DNA of 64,000 nt from Furcasterigmium furcatum (lineage: Eukaryota > Ascomycota > Sordariomycetes > Glomerellales > Plectosphaerellaceae): assembly GCA_001599815.1 (NCBI GenBank), contig BCIA01000008.1:310001-374000 (forward strand), in the 5' to 3' direction. The notes below the pieces were generated by a model, which saw nothing but the letters and a program-made list of their open reading frames with translations, made no database searches and was not told the DNA's origin. The translations under genes and the position numbers were made by a program. Shown piece by piece: positions 31,858 through 43,337 of the stretch; positions within the stretch are counted from its first letter, which is position 1, and each line of letters begins with the position of its first letter.

Positions 31858-34047
31858 TTAAGAAAGTCCGTGTTCCTCATCCACGTCGAACATTTGACCC
31901 GGAGATACGACGTCCAAAAAATAGGAACCCATGTCCACTGATTCGAGGCCTTTTATACCCGGAGGGGCCGGTTCCTTAATTTCGGGCGGGGTCTCCATGC
32001 GTGCCAGCTCAGTCGTTTTGGTTGAGGTCGAGGCGAGCATAGCAATGAGGTCGAGGGCATTGCTCGGTGATGTCGTTGTGTTCCGTGACTCAGTAAAGAT
32101 CAGGCTACGCCTGTCACCTTCGAATAAGTCCATAGCTTCAGCACGGACACGAGGGGCTCCTTGTAGGAGAGAAAAATCCGCCGCCGGGCTGGGTGGCAGT
32201 GATAGTCCTAGGCTTTTTTCGGGAGAGCGATCACTTCCATCCAGATCGGGAGCTGAGAGATCGAGGCCCGCGGCAGATGGGAAGAATTCAAAGCTGCTTC
32301 CCTCAGCCCATGCTTGTTGCACCGTGGGATCACCCAGCTGTATGTTACATCGAAGTAGGATTCGATGAAGTATCGCGAGGTGACGGGCGGTCTGGCTTTC
32401 GTACTTTGCACATCGCTTGAGAATGCATACTGCTGTGCTCAGAGCCGATTTTACCGGCAAGCTTGGGCCGATCTCTCCGAGGGTGGCCAAGCAGAGGATA
32501 AGCGATGAGGTAAAAATGCCATGGCTGAGCATCGGAATGCGCTTGGGTGCCAACTCTGATATAAAGAACCCCCCAATGCCAACAGCCTGTACCGCACACC
32601 TCACGCATGAGTAACCGAGAATGTCTTCCGTAAAATTGGACGTGGTTTGGACGACTTTGGATGACAGGACCTGGATGAGAGAGGGTTGTGACAGCGAAAT
32701 GATGACCCAGTAGTACACCACGGCGCTGTGGGCAAGGCTTATCATGGCAGAGTGATCCTGTGGCGGGGGTGTTTGGGGCTCGTGGTAAGCATCGCCTGGT
32801 GTTGTGGATTTGACGATGTCGTAAAGCTCGTTCAGGGCGGGATCACCGGCCTTCGAAACGCTGGTTGCCACTGTAAAGGAACTGAATCCTTGGGTTGTGC
32901 TGATAAAGAGATCTAGGACGCGGATGGCTCTCCACAATTTCTTCCGGGACTCTAGAGGATGCGAAGATTCGCTTTCGTGAAAGGTCCGAGTGGCTCTGAC
33001 TGCGAAGCTGAGATGCATAAAAGCTAACCTCGGACTTGAATCAGCCACGAGGTACAATGCACTGAGTAAATGTGCTTGGGCGGATGACAAGTTCGTTTCA
33101 TCCAAGTGCGAAATGGTCAAGTACTGGCCGTAGTTGAAGAAATCGTTGGCAGCACTGTCCATGTCCGTGTTGCCAGGGGCGGACTGATATCCGATAGCCA
33201 ATACCAAGTAGTATACTGCGCTGCTGAGGCTGTCGTGGCTTGCTCCGAACCAGTCATGCAAACCTGTCAAGAGAAGTTGAGGATCGACAGCGCAGAGGAG
33301 GGGGCTGGTCGCCAGTTCGTAAGAGTCAACCAGAGACCTTGCCTCCTCGAAGGTCGGCTTACGCGGAGCATTGGCTCCGGAGTCTCGCAAGGCTCGGCGA
33401 CCTTTAAACAATGACTCATTGGTGTCGTCAGATGGGAATTCCGGGAGGCATCCGAGTCCAGGGAGACCGAGGCAGTCTTGCGAGAAGCGTTCGATGTAAG
33501 AGACGAGCTTGGAATTGGTGACATCCTCATGTAAGACGCGGGCCGCAGTGAGCTTGGGCACCAGCATGGGAGACGGCCCTGACGAGACTTCGGAACCGTC
33601 TGGCGTGGTATCGGGCTTCCATGTGGCCATCCTCCGAAGCACATTCCTTCCCGTCGATCTGGGGAGGGACGGTTTGCATGCAGGCCCGATGCCCTTCTTG
33701 ACGCAGTTTTGACAAGGAACATCCCCTGTGCATTTCAGTTTGCGTTGCTGGCAGTAGTTGCACGCCCGAGAGCAACGTCGGCGCGGCTTAGGCTTGGCCG
33801 TATTGTTGCTCGTGCTGGCCGTCGATGTCGAATCGGAAGAGGCCGGTGTTGATGTAGAGGCGAAGGTCTTTGTATATTGGGGCCATGATTTCCATGGAGT
33901 GGGACCCGGGTCCATGCCAGGTAACGCAAGAACTGTCATCGGAGCAAAGGCCGAGTTCAGTGAGATGTCAACATGCGGAGGCAGCCGGGAGACTGGGCAT
34001 GATGGAGGGTGATGCTTCGACTGCTGAGGGGTCTCCTGTCCGGACAT
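31858..34047 (-). CDS. Zn2Cys6 transcription factor
   Basis: A single exon of 729 residues with ATG at 34047 and TAA at 31858-31860. The zinc cluster is CNYCQQRKLKC-x5-CQNC-x8-C, with cysteines 96, 99, 106, 112, 115 and 124, preceded by a basic stretch (KPKPRRRCSR). A Ser/Thr/Pro-rich N-terminus lies before it and a helical regulatory region after it (about residues 200-560, for example SLSSAVYYLVLAIGYQ, SSAQAHLLSALYLVADS). The C-terminal 170 residues are Ser/Pro-rich and acidic and could activate transcription. The family binds CGG triplets. It sits 1.4 kb from the catabolic cluster and could control part of it, but the promoter motif shared there (TGGGGTA) is not a CGG-type site. The target is therefore open. 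Confidence 0.92.
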   Translation of the reverse strand: MSGQETPQQSKHHPPSCPVSRLPPHVDISLNSAFAPMTVLALPGMDPGPTPWKSWPQYTKTFASTSTPASSDSTSTASTSNNTAKPKPRRRCSRACNYCQQRKLKCTGDVPCQNCVKKGIGPACKPSLPRSTGRNVLRRMATWKPDTTPDGSEVSSGPSPMLVPKLTAARVLHEDVTNSKLVSYIERFSQDCLGLPGLGCLPEFPSDDTNESLFKGRRALRDSGANAPRKPTFEEARSLVDSYELATSPLLCAVDPQLLLTGLHDWFGASHDSLSSAVYYLVLAIGYQSAPGNTDMDSAANDFFNYGQYLTISHLDETNLSSAQAHLLSALYLVADSSPRLAFMHLSFAVRATRTFHESESSHPLESRKKLWRAIRVLDLFISTTQGFSSFTVATSVSKAGDPALNELYDIVKSTTPGDAYHEPQTPPPQDHSAMISLAHSAVVYYWVIISLSQPSLIQVLSSKVVQTTSNFTEDILGYSCVRCAVQAVGIGGFFISELAPKRIPMLSHGIFTSSLILCLATLGEIGPSLPVKSALSTAVCILKRCAKYESQTARHLAILHRILLRCNIQLGDPTVQQAWAEGSSFEFFPSAAGLDLSAPDLDGSDRSPEKSLGLSLPPSPAADFSLLQGAPRVRAEAMDLFEGDRRSLIFTESRNTTTSPSNALDLIAMLASTSTKTTELARMETPPEIKEPAPPGIKGLESVDMGSYFLDVVSPGQMFDVDEEHGLS

Positions 34048-35444
34048 GGGAAGTTGACAGCCTGTGAGCGAGACAGTTTGGCTACAATTGATTCGAGCTT
34101 ATCTTTCAAGGGTATGAGATTGTTTGAGATGTCGGTCGTTCCGATGGCATGGGACGACAGCTGATCCGGACGAATTGTTAGGTCAGCTAAGCCCCTCTCC
34201 TCCCCCTCCCCCCCCGACCCCATGTGAGGTCAAGAACGTGCCTCCAGCGCCTCGGAGGGCCCCGCATTCCGTCCGGGCTTTTCTCACACGAAAGCATAAA
34301 CTACATCTCATGATGAGCCGAATACGCAAGCTTACTCATCAGATTTTAAGGATTCGCTGTTGTTTGTGGATGGGTTGAAATATCTGCATTTGGGGGGGAA
34401 CGGGCTAAGAACCCGTGCCATCAGCCGACGGCGAGGCAGAACCCACGCCGCAGGGCGTGGCCAGAAGAGCAACAGCGGTCAAGGGGCGTCTATGGCCTTT
34501 CAAGATTCCTTTGCTTAAACAGTCAGCCCCGAAAGGTGCTTCACGAGACTAGGAATAGTTGACTTCTCTGACAAGCGATCAAGACGTCGTGACCCTCACG
34601 TCCTTGGGGGCCGTCGTGGCATGTGGGGGTGGTGCCATTTTCAACCCCAGTTTGCTGTCGTCTGCAAAGGGGATGTGGACAATGAGGGGTAGCATGGCCA
34701 CCCATCATACTGTGACTTACTCGGAAGTCAGGGGTTCCCGGGTGCCGGGATGATCGGAAGCGCTGTGGCTGACAGATTGCTGGCTCGGCGGATGAAGACG
34801 TGACGGGCCCTGTAGTTGTCGGGATTGCAGGGTCGCTTCGTGAGTTCGATTACATAGGCGTTGATTCTGAGCTTTTGCTTGTGCGGAATCATGGTCTTTA
34901 CCTCGAGTACCCACGCATGGGACATGTACTCGGGGCGTCGCCATCACGCCTCAATGGGGCAACCGCCGGTGAGATGGTGTCCCCGTGCCATGTGGGCGAT
35001 CTTCGTCTTCGAGAGCCGGGACACGGCAGATCACGCTACTCCAGGTAGATAACGAGTACAACAATTCTACCGACACTACCGTCAATGAGATCCAAAATAG
35101 ACTTGATCAGCACGCAACTGACAGGGTCCATTTGATCCGCGAGTCTACCAGCGGCATGCTCGAAGGTTTTTTTGCAACCACTTATCCAGAGCGTGCGGGG
35201 ATCAATATTGGTTGTACTCCTCACATCCGTACCACCACAGCCGAGGGACTCGTGAGGAAGCATATGTCGCCGGAGACATGTAAGAGTAGTCGCGACATGG
35301 CCGGCCATTCTAGACTCTCAGGTTTGAAGGATGCATCTTGAGAAGACAGTCTTCTTTCGTCGGAACAAAATCGGCTCAAGACATGCGTCGAAATTTCCAC
35401 TCCGAATGTACTTTGATTATAACTCGCAATGATTTGACTAACGA
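34048..35444. other. Intergenic
   Basis: 1.4 kb between the Zn2Cys6 gene and the 3' end of the maleylacetate reductase gene. Short frames on both strands have no recognisable features. Confidence 0.5.
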
Positions 35445-36578
35445 TCATTCTGTCCAGACGGCAGATGCTGTCTCTCCGACCCAAGCTCTCCTAATCAGCT
35501 CGAGAATGGACTTCTCATCAACGACCGCCGGGTTTTTGTAGGGGTTCTGAGTCGCTTTACCCGCGGCCTTCTCAATTCCATTCTCTGGCATTCCAAGCGA
35601 CTCAAGCGTGACATTGATGCCAAGTCTCCGATATAGGGAGTTGATACCACGCACAGCATCGCCGTTACTGTCCGGCAGCGCACCCGCTATCTTCTTCATA
35701 GCTTCGGGCGCGGCTGGCGCATTGTATGCGAGCGCATGCGGGAGAATAGCCACGTGAGTCTCCGCGTGAGGCAGGTCGAAAGTGCCACCCAGAGTATGGC
35801 AAAGCTTGTGGTGTAAGGCCATATCAACAGCACCGAGGCATAGACCACTAAGCCAGGCCGCATATAGGGTCTTATACCTAGCGTTCGCATCCTGGGGATT
35901 CTTTTGAATATCGATAAGTCCTTCACTCATGGCCCGGATGGCTTCAGTGGCCATCAAACTGATGATCGGGTTTGAATTACCAGCATAAAGCGCTTCCACT
36001 AGAGCTAAATTAGTCATACATAATCAACCTTTGAAGTCTGGGGTAGCCTTACCAGCATGCGCCATAGCATTAATTCCACTATGGATGCTCATACGCATAG
36101 GGAGGGATATTACTAGATCCACATCGTAAAGAACTGCGGTGGGCAGAATCTTAGGATGTCTCCTCGTTGTTTTCATGCCGTTTTCCGTCTCCCCAAGAAT
36201 CGGGGTCATCTCGCTGCCGGCGTAGGTTGTTGGAACGCACACATGAGGCAGTTTAGTGCGGATGCTGATAGCCTTTCCAAGTCCAATAGTACTACCTCCT
36301 CCCACAGATAGGATGCCGTCGGCATGCTTCTCTTTGGCTATTGCCAGAGCCTCGTCTGTGATATGTGTGGGAGTGTGCATTGTCGCGCGACTGTACACGC
36401 CAACGGACTGGCCTTGTGCTAGCCTAAACACTCTCTCACCGAGGTCAACTTGTTCGGGCGTGCATAAGACCAAGATAGCCGTGCAGCCTAGGTCGGAGAT
36501 AATATGTGGTAGCCGAGGAAGGGTGCCCTGTCCAAACAGAACCTTGGGAAAGGCGCCGGAGAACTCGAAAGTTGCCAT
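35445..36578 (-). CDS. Maleylacetate reductase
   Basis: Exons 36578-36053 and 36004-35445 with a 48-base intron (donor GTAAG, acceptor TTTAG) encode 361 residues, the normal family length. MATFEFSGAFPKVLFGQGTL starts the protein. The nucleotide-binding part has ILSVGGGSTIGLGKAI, followed by VCVPTTYAGSEMTPI. HSGINAMAHA joins ALVEALYAGNSNPI across the splice, as in bacterial and fungal maleylacetate reductases of the iron-alcohol-dehydrogenase superfamily. GAVDMALHHKLCHTLGGTFD then PHAETHVAILPHA are the histidine-rich family motifs. The enzyme reduces maleylacetate to 3-oxoadipate with NAD(P)H and feeds the TCA cycle. Its expected partner, an intradiol dioxygenase making maleylacetate, lies at 54.3-55.4 kb. 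Confidence 0.93.
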
Positions 36579-36678
36579 AATGGATTGTATATGGGCAGTG
36601 AGGTAGCGAGAGGTTGCCTAATGAACCAGGAGTAACGATACATCTACGAGCGTTCTGTGCAGTGCACCTTTCAAGATC

Positions 36679-36687
36679 TTTATAAAA
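36679..36687 (-). promoter_or_regulatory. TATA-like element of the maleylacetate reductase gene
   Basis: Minus-strand TTTATAA about 100 bases before the start codon. Assigned by sequence and position only. Confidence 0.5.
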
Positions 36688-36711
36688 GTCTCCCCGCATA
36701 ATCAACACCAA

Positions 36712-36734
36712 TACCCCGCATTCTACTTGGGGTA
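36712..36734. promoter_or_regulatory. TACCCCG and TGGGGTA pair
   Basis: TACCCCG at 36712-36718 and TGGGGTA at 36728-36734 face each other about 135-155 bases upstream of the maleylacetate reductase start. They are members of the motif group shared by cluster promoters. Confidence 0.55.
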
Positions 36735-37315
36735 AGAAAACAACCCCAGATCAATGTTTCAGTCGACACTCGCTCTCTGGTGAGCCAGCAGACAGGCATG
36801 AGTCTTTGAAGACCATAGTTCGTGTGACGAACAGCGGATCATTCATCCAATGCTTTGGCAACACAAGTTTCAATTCAACTTAGCCGGTAACCCCCCCAAT
36901 TCCAGACACCCCACAAATACCACAACGCCCAGTCTCGCTATCTCTTTACTGAATACAGACGGAATTCTTCTAAATTTTCTGTAGGCTTTACTATAATCCG
37001 ACACAGTTGTCCGGAAAAGGGGGTGTCCGGGATGGTGTTGACGGACGTTATCATCTCGTGGGTATCTACTAAAAGTCTTATCTTTAGACATAAAGGTGCT
37101 GTAGCCTACGATATGATGGTGGAAGGCTTAGGTGCGGATGATTTAGTATGAGATTTAGATGAAGATGTGCGAAAAGGCTAGCGGGGTAGGTAAAATTCTG
37201 GAAGTCTTTTCTCAAGCTGGCGGCGGGGCACATTCTGGATCTACACCATAGATTACTTAATAGAGAGCCCGGATTGTTATGAGATTGCCCGCTAAGCCTG
37301 CTTGGTATATATCAT
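36735..37315. other. Intergenic, A/T-richer
   Basis: Visibly more A/T-rich than the gene regions. No coding signal. Confidence 0.5.
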
Positions 37316-39155
37316 TTAAGATCTATAGTGAAGTCCTTCGGCTTGAGATTCCTCAAACTCATGTCGAATCACCCTCTCGTGAACCGAAGAGCGGCATGAG
37401 ATATCTACATCGAAAGGTTCAGGCACACTGAGAAATCCTTCCATCATCTTGGTGTTCGGCTCGATCACTGTTCCATCCGGCGCGGTCTTTTTCCTAATGT
37501 TGAATCCCCATAGAATTCGGGAGATGACAATGAAAAGAGACTTTTCGGCAAGATGGACACCTGGGCAGGCTCGTCTAGAGGTCCGAGGTCAGCTGTGGGA
37601 AATCCCCTTGGCGGATGGCCATCAGCGTAGTTCTTACCGTCCAGCGCCGTATGAGAAGTGATCCCTATCGTCGGCATTTCCGACATTCATGTATTCCGCA
37701 GCACTTAAATGATGACCTAGGTATCTCGAAGGATCGAAGGCGTCTGGGTCAGAATATTTTGACGGGTCCCGCTGGATGGCCCTACAAAGATATGGTCAGT
37801 AGATATGGCAAATTGTCAGCAGAGAAATACATACCACCAGTTCAGAACGACAACCGAATCCTTCGGGATGAAGAAGCCCTCATACCAATCGTCCTCTGTC
37901 GAAGAGTGGTACATCCCATACTTATTTACGGGGCGCCATCGCAGCACTTCCTTGATGATGGCCCGCAGATACGGGAGCTCATTCTCGTCCTCCCACTGAG
38001 GCAATCTGTCGGGTCCCACCACACGGTCGAGCTCCTCCTGGCCTCTCTTCATGGCTTCTGGATTTAGCGCCATTGCAAGCATCCAGTTGTTGATGGTTGT
38101 GGCAGTTGTTTCCGACCCTGCTTCGACGAGGCCGCCACAGGTGTATGCTGCGAGCAAGTCATTGATACCGTTCTTCTCGGGGTTGGTTAGGTAAAAGTCT
38201 TTGCAGAAGCAATCCTTCGCGGTCCCCGCTTTGACGTTCTTCTTGAGGGCCTCCCAGAAGTTGAGGTAGATCTTACTGTCATGGGTAAAAGCATTCTTCG
38301 CCCACGTTCGCCAGTTACCAACCATCCACTGAGGAAGCTTTGCTAAGGCCGGCAGAGTCTCCACAACAAATGCTCCCGGGGCCATCATCACTGATAGATT
38401 CTCCAGGACAGAGAACACCTGTGTGATCATGGGATCGTCGAAGGACGGAATGCGGTGGCCGTACGTAACGAGCATGATTACTGACGTGGAGTAGCGTCGG
38501 TTGATGGTGTAGTATTCCTTGGGCGTATGAAGAAGGTCATTGAGAACGACCTTGGATTCGAATTCTTGTACAGGCATGTACTTTTTCGAGGCGTTTAGAT
38601 TCAGAAGAGCATGGCTGTGCTTCCTAAGACTCCTCCACTCAGGACCATAAGCCATGAACAACTGGCGTGACTTGCCGCTGGCGACATCTTGTGCGACCGG
38701 TAAATATGGCCTGGAGGAGTAGATGCTGGACTTTTTGTCCATCAAGTCCTTAACAGCTTTCGGAGACGAGAGCCAGATGTAATCGGTAGTGCCCATTTTG
38801 GTGTAAAACACGTCTCCGTACTTCTGGTGCCAGTCGCGAACCTTGATGCGAACCTGCTCTGAGTCGGAGAGATCAAGCAAATTGCCAATGAAAGGAAGCC
38901 CCCGAGGTCCCGGTGGAAGCGACCTCCGACGAGTGTCCTAGTGACCACAGCCAGATCAGCAAATGTAATCAAAAACCAGCGAGGGTGACAGACCGTTATA
39001 GAGTTGGGAACAAGGTAGAGGTATGTTCCGACCAAAACCGCCGCTGCCGAGACCAATGCAAAACCGATCGAGCGATGGGGCTCGCCAACCAGAATATCAC
39101 CAATTGGTGACACTCTGAATGTCGAGAGCGCTTCGAGGATGGAAGACGACGTCAT
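37316..39155 (-). CDS. Cytochrome P450 monooxygenase (first of three)
   Basis: Four exons: 39155-38994, 38937-37835, 37781-37638 and 37574-37316; GT-AG introns of 56, 53 and 63 bases; 555 residues. An N-terminal membrane anchor (IGFALVSAAAVLVGTYLYLV, about residues 30-49) is followed by the hinge LPPGPRGLPFIGNL. The I-helix has GGLVEAGSETTATT, the K-helix EVLR in IIKEVLRWRP, the PERF-like segment is FDPSRYL, and the haem loop FSYGAGRRACPG is created by the last splice. It is an ER-bound monooxygenase needing P450 reductase, of the family that includes O-methylsterigmatocystin oxidoreductase-like proteins. In the cluster it may hydroxylate or demethylate an aromatic substrate; the substrate is inferred only from context. 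Confidence 0.93.
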
Positions 39156-39372
39156 TCTGAAAACCTGTGATTGAACAAGATCAAACTAAGGAAAGACAGC
39201 GCCGCCGCCGAGGGTCTTATCGGTTAATAGCAGAGAAAGTTCTGTCGTCGACAAATGCGTCGCAACCTGGACACATCCTTGGCCCGCTGTTTAACTTGAG
39301 AGAGCCAAAAGTGCTGACTGGCAACCAGCCTGGGGCCCGGCCCCGCATCCGTTCCGTCGACCCGTCCAAATA

Positions 39373-39393
39373 ACCCCACGAATAGGTGGGGTA
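39373..39393. promoter_or_regulatory. Inverted repeat ACCCCAC-N6-GTGGGGT
   Basis: Perfect 7-base arms at 39373-39379 and 39386-39392, with TGGGGTA at 39387-39393. It lies about 220-235 bases upstream of the first P450 start. Confidence 0.65.
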
Positions 39394-40104
39394 CTCCATG
39401 GACATCGAGCCATCGAAGGCGCTGGGGTAACATGGTTCGAGGGGGGACTTGGACAAGTTCACTTGCCATCGAGCGCACTAGAAGTTGGCTTTAGTTACGG
39501 CACTGGCCCGGTTGTTGATGGAGATCCATGTCATCTTAGTGTGGAGAATGATTCGCCTTCTGAGGACAGTACCAGAATACCCCTATGGAGCGGAGACCCA
39601 GAAGGTCAGCCGATTGCCAGCTTTGCAATCCGTCGGTCTGACCAGGGTCAGGATCAGGATCATCTTGTATCTTCTAACTGCGAACTATAGGCAAGTTGTT
39701 GGCTGTATTTACTTTCGCCGCTCCCAGCAGTGGATGACAAGAAGCCTCAGCTTGACACCTTCAGGCCTGCTATTGCCCGCCTAAAATTCATAAACATAAC
39801 CTGGGACTCGTGTTAACTCAGACAGCTTAGCAAGGGCTGACATAGGTATTTCTCTCAGAGACATCTCGAGCTATTACTCTCGCGCCAGAACGCTAACATT
39901 CTCAACCATCAAGGCACAAATTCGCCTTTAGCACCTGGGACAAATCATTAGAATCTTCCGAAGTTTTGACTTCACGTTACATGGAGCATTTCTTTGGCAA
40001 AATTCATGTAACCGCCACAGCAAGGCGTTGCCGGCTTCAGATAACTTTCACCCGTCATGGTGTATTCTCCCTAGTACGTGAATCTAGAAGTTCGCAACGC
40101 AGGT
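39394..40104. other. Intergenic
   Basis: No gene. Two overlapping plus frames around 39463-39784 show no motif or consistent third-position bias. Confidence 0.5.
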
Positions 40105-40533
40105 TCACTTCCCCGCCTTCACCTCATTGATGACCTTTTCGGCGATCTTGAACCCTTCCAATCCAGCCGGCATTCCACAATATATCGAAACCTGAAGCAA
40201 GGTTTCACAGATTTCAACCTCAGTCGCACCGTTGTTGAGAGCTCCGCGCACATGCGTTGCAAGTTCAGGACCCCTGTTCAGGGCGGACAGCATGGCGATA
40301 TTGAGGAGAGACCTGTGTTTTCTCTCTAGTCCAGGCCGCGACCAAACCGACCCCCAACAAGCCTCGGTGACGAGTTCCTGCATGGGCCGAGCGAAGTCGG
40401 AGGAGCCGCCTGCTAGTGCAGCGTCGACATAAGCTGGTCCGGCGACTTCGTAACGAATTTGAAGACCCTGATCGAATAGGGTTTTGTGGGCGGAAGCCAT
40501 TTCTTCGGATGAAGACGTGGATATTGAGGGCAT
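40105..40533 (-). CDS. Carboxymuconolactone decarboxylase family protein
   Basis: A single exon of 142 residues. The core RKHRSLLNIAMLSALNRGPE, LATHVRGALNNGATEVEICE and TLLQVSIYCGMPAGLEGF is the CMD/AhpD-like helical fold at full length. There is no CxxC pair, so it is not AhpD-type; the single Cys is in VSIYCG. Bacterial members decarboxylate 4-carboxymuconolactone in the protocatechuate pathway, but many fungal relatives act in secondary metabolism or have no known reaction. Neighbouring aromatic-ring genes favour a catabolic role here. Confidence 0.88.
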   Translation of the reverse strand: MPSISTSSSEEMASAHKTLFDQGLQIRYEVAGPAYVDAALAGGSSDFARPMQELVTEACWGSVWSRPGLERKHRSLLNIAMLSALNRGPELATHVRGALNNGATEVEICETLLQVSIYCGMPAGLEGFKIAEKVINEVKAGK

Positions 40534-41048
40534 GATTAGGAGACTGACTGGTAGAGTGGAATGAACGTTGCGTGAGAGAGGTAGGAGAGTGGATGACTAG
40601 TACTGCGTCCACGTCCTCAGACTGCACGACTTGGCCTCTGCTTTTTTTAAACAGCCACGGTGCCATCCTTGACTGCCCGTTCTAGGGAGGGGGTAGAAAT
40701 GAGCTCTCCTCCCTTCTCCACCACCTCCCCACTTCCCCTCAGGTGCAGTCTCCAAGGGCAATTCCGCGGGGGTCAGTGTTGTAATCAGTTGGCAGGGTCT
40801 CTCGATTGCGAGGCGGGGTTAATAACCTGAGTATAGATCATCGCTGTCGGGTTCAACCTAGCTTGCAAGGTTACCTAAGAAACCCGTAAGATGACACGAC
40901 GGACCACTCTTGAATGTAGAAATCACAATACCATGAGTATGCTGCAAAGGGTTTCAGTTGACGATTCAGCGGCGCAAGTGTTCCAACACGCATTGCCGGA
41001 ACAATCCGTGTCGAACACACTCGTACCCCTCAGTGCATCGATGAGTGC
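40534..41048. other. Intergenic, CMD gene promoter
   Basis: Contains GCGGGGTTA at 40813-40821, a near match to the cluster motif that also occurs near 43488. No gene is seen. Confidence 0.4.
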
Positions 41049-42087
41049 CTATGGTTTCCCTTCCCAGTCCTCCTTTCCTCCAATGTATCGAAAAACTACA
41101 CGTGAATCGAGATCGCGGCACTTGGGGTCCTCGCTCGCACTCTTGTAGGCGTCTCTTCCAGCGTGACCCAGGAGCATCATAGCTCCGACCTTCTCGGCAG
41201 CGTCAACAGCCAACCTGAAATCTTTTGCCATCAGCTGAACTTTGAAACCGCCTTGGTAATTTTGGCTTGCAGGCGCCTTGGGACACACTCCCGGTACCGG
41301 GTTCCATTTGTCGCAGATTGTGCTCTGTGCCGTGCTGCTGGAGAACACCTGGGCTAAAAGCCTAGGATCCATTCCTGACCGCATGCCTATATTCATAGCC
41401 TCCGCAGTGGCCAAAGCAATAATCCCAGAGCAGTAATTGTTGCAGAGTTTAGCTGTCAGCCCCATTCCAGGCTTCCCGCAGGGCACAATATTCTTTCCCA
41501 TGAGAGACAGCAACCCTGATAGAACGGGAAAGCTCGGGTCGTCCTTGGAGCAACCCAGCATAATGGTGATGGAGCCGGCCTCTGCGCCGGAAGTACCCCC
41601 CGAGACCGGCGCGTCGAAAAAGCGTGCTTCGGGATGTTTTTGGCGAACCACATCCTGCACCGCCAAGCATGTGTCAACGTCAATAGTTGAACAGTCAACT
41701 AAGATCTTAGACCGCATGTTCTCGTGCAGAATGCCTGTGTTCGCATCGAGGTAGACGGTTTTCATGTGTGAACCTTCGGGAAGCATCGTGAAAATGATGT
41801 TCTTTGTATGATATCCGCGTCAGGCTTGTTCGAGGGAAATTTCTGAAGGTTGCCGGGAGGTTCCCCGGGTGGACTGGAAGGCTTACCGCAGATTGAGATA
41901 CCTCAGCGGGAGAGCGACAAATGACCACGGAGTCAGGAAACTTCAAGGCCAACTGTACCATGGATGCTTGGACGACGTCGTAGATAAAGAGGCGAGAGCC
42001 TTTAGCGGATTTCTGGATCAGATTGGCCGCCATTGGGCTCCCCATGGCACCGAGGCCAATGAATCCTAAGTTGGTTGCAGCGTCCAT
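41049..42087 (-). CDS. 3-hydroxyisobutyrate dehydrogenase-like (beta-hydroxyacid dehydrogenase)
   Basis: Exons 42087-41887 and 41801-41049 (85-base intron, acceptor CAAAG) encode 317 residues. MDAATNLGFIGLGAMGSPMA is preferred because the GxGxxG loop lies at the usual distance from it; an upstream in-frame ATG at 42171 would add 28 residues. Other landmarks are IIFTMLPEGSH, LVDCSTIDVDT, the substrate loop DAPVSGGTSGAEAGSIT and the catalytic Lys in GMGLTAKLCNN. The family oxidises beta-hydroxyacids with NAD(P)+, for example 3-hydroxyisobutyrate or tartronate semialdehyde. In this cluster it may process a short hydroxyacid released from the substrate side chain; this is inference. Confidence 0.9.
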
Positions 42088-42218
42088 TTGGTTGTGAGTT
42101 GTTTGGTTGGTGCCACAGACTTCTTGTTGCTGACAATGGAGACACGGGGTGGTGTCGTGAGCACCCGACATTTATGAACTCGACTCAGGGAGGGTTGCGA
42201 CGGAAAGGGCAAGCACCG

Positions 42219-42225
42219 TGGGGTA
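42219..42225. promoter_or_regulatory. TGGGGTA site
   Basis: About 130 bases upstream of the preferred start of the beta-hydroxyacid dehydrogenase gene. A copy of the shared cluster motif. Confidence 0.55.
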
Positions 42226-42392
42226 AGTACCTAGAGGGAGAGTGTCCCCATGAGTGGAACCAGGTGGTGGAGGCGGGGAGAAGAGGTGGCTGGATTCTAT
42301 GTAGCTTCGGCAAGACAACAAGCACCTTGCGGGTTTGGCTACGAAAGCTAAGAATCTAACTGGGCGTCCATGTTTCGCGCCCATCAAATCGC

Positions 42393-43337
42393 CTACATCG
42401 TCCCAGGGAAAAAGGCTTCGGGGTTGAGTGCCGCCCACCCAGCATCGTGGGCAAACACAATCCGCAGATCAAGACCGACTTCCGCAGATGCAGCTTTCCA
42501 CATTCGAAATTTGCAAAGCGTCTCGGCGGCCTCAACCTTGTCCATGTGAATGCAACAAGTCCGGCCTTCCGCATCCGACCATTCCGCGATGGACGCTTCA
42601 CCTGTCAGCAGTCTGAGATCGTGGCATGCGTCACCAACGAGGAGGACCCAGCGACGATCCTGTATCCGACACAGCAGGCTAATGTGGCCGGTCAAATGCC
42701 CAGGAGTGTCCACAACGTAGATGGTCCCGTTTCCGGAGAAGTCCAGAATTTGAAGTCCGCCGACATCTCGCCAACACTTTGACGTGAGAGTCGCCGGGTT
42801 GGGAAACTCTTCAACTTCAATGCCGTCAAAAAGATCAGGTTGGAAGTTGGAGTGAGACATATGCCCATTCAAGCCGCTCTTGATGAGCGCGAGGGAGCCT
42901 GCCCCGACCAAGAATTTGGCGTGAGGGAAGTCTGAGGGCATGCCGATGTGATCCCAGTGCACGTGGCTGAGAATGACCTGATTAATGCAACTAGCTTCCA
43001 AACCGCCGTTTTGTAGACTTTGGCGAACATCTGGCAAGTATTGAATCGGTTGTCGGTTGTATAAATGGCTTTGGATCTGAGGTGTATATGCTGTAGGATC
43101 GCGGCGAAGTCCTAAGTCAAACAAGACTCGATTCTGGTTGACGACTGTGCTGGTACCGCATGTAATGAGGAAAGAAAGAGAAGGCACCAGGGCCTTCTCG
43201 CTGTCAGGAACACCCGAAACAAATAGTTTCTTCGGTAGTGTAAACCAGCCGCCTTCCAGTGCCGACACTTGGACGTAACCCCGTGCAATGCTTTCGAGGT
43301 CGCAGAGGGCTGCCACGGTGTCGTGGTGACTGGCCAT
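42393..43337 (-). CDS. Metallo-beta-lactamase-fold hydrolase 1 (lactonase-like)
   Basis: A single exon of 314 residues. The metal motif HVHWDH is at 125-130, a further His is in DTPGHLTGH (214/218), the bridging Asp is in VGDACHD (236) and a C-terminal His is in FAHDAGW (297). VVNQNRVLFDLGLRRDP before the motif is typical of lactonase-type members such as N-acyl-homoserine-lactone hydrolases and fungal lactam/lactone hydrolases. It probably opens a lactone or similar ring with two zinc ions. It faces a paralogue across a 1.25 kb divergent promoter. Confidence 0.9.
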   Translation of the reverse strand: MASHHDTVAALCDLESIARGYVQVSALEGGWFTLPKKLFVSGVPDSEKALVPSLSFLITCGTSTVVNQNRVLFDLGLRRDPTAYTPQIQSHLYNRQPIQYLPDVRQSLQNGGLEASCINQVILSHVHWDHIGMPSDFPHAKFLVGAGSLALIKSGLNGHMSHSNFQPDLFDGIEVEEFPNPATLTSKCWRDVGGLQILDFSGNGTIYVVDTPGHLTGHISLLCRIQDRRWVLLVGDACHDLRLLTGEASIAEWSDAEGRTCCIHMDKVEAAETLCKFRMWKAASAEVGLDLRIVFAHDAGWAALNPEAFFPGTM

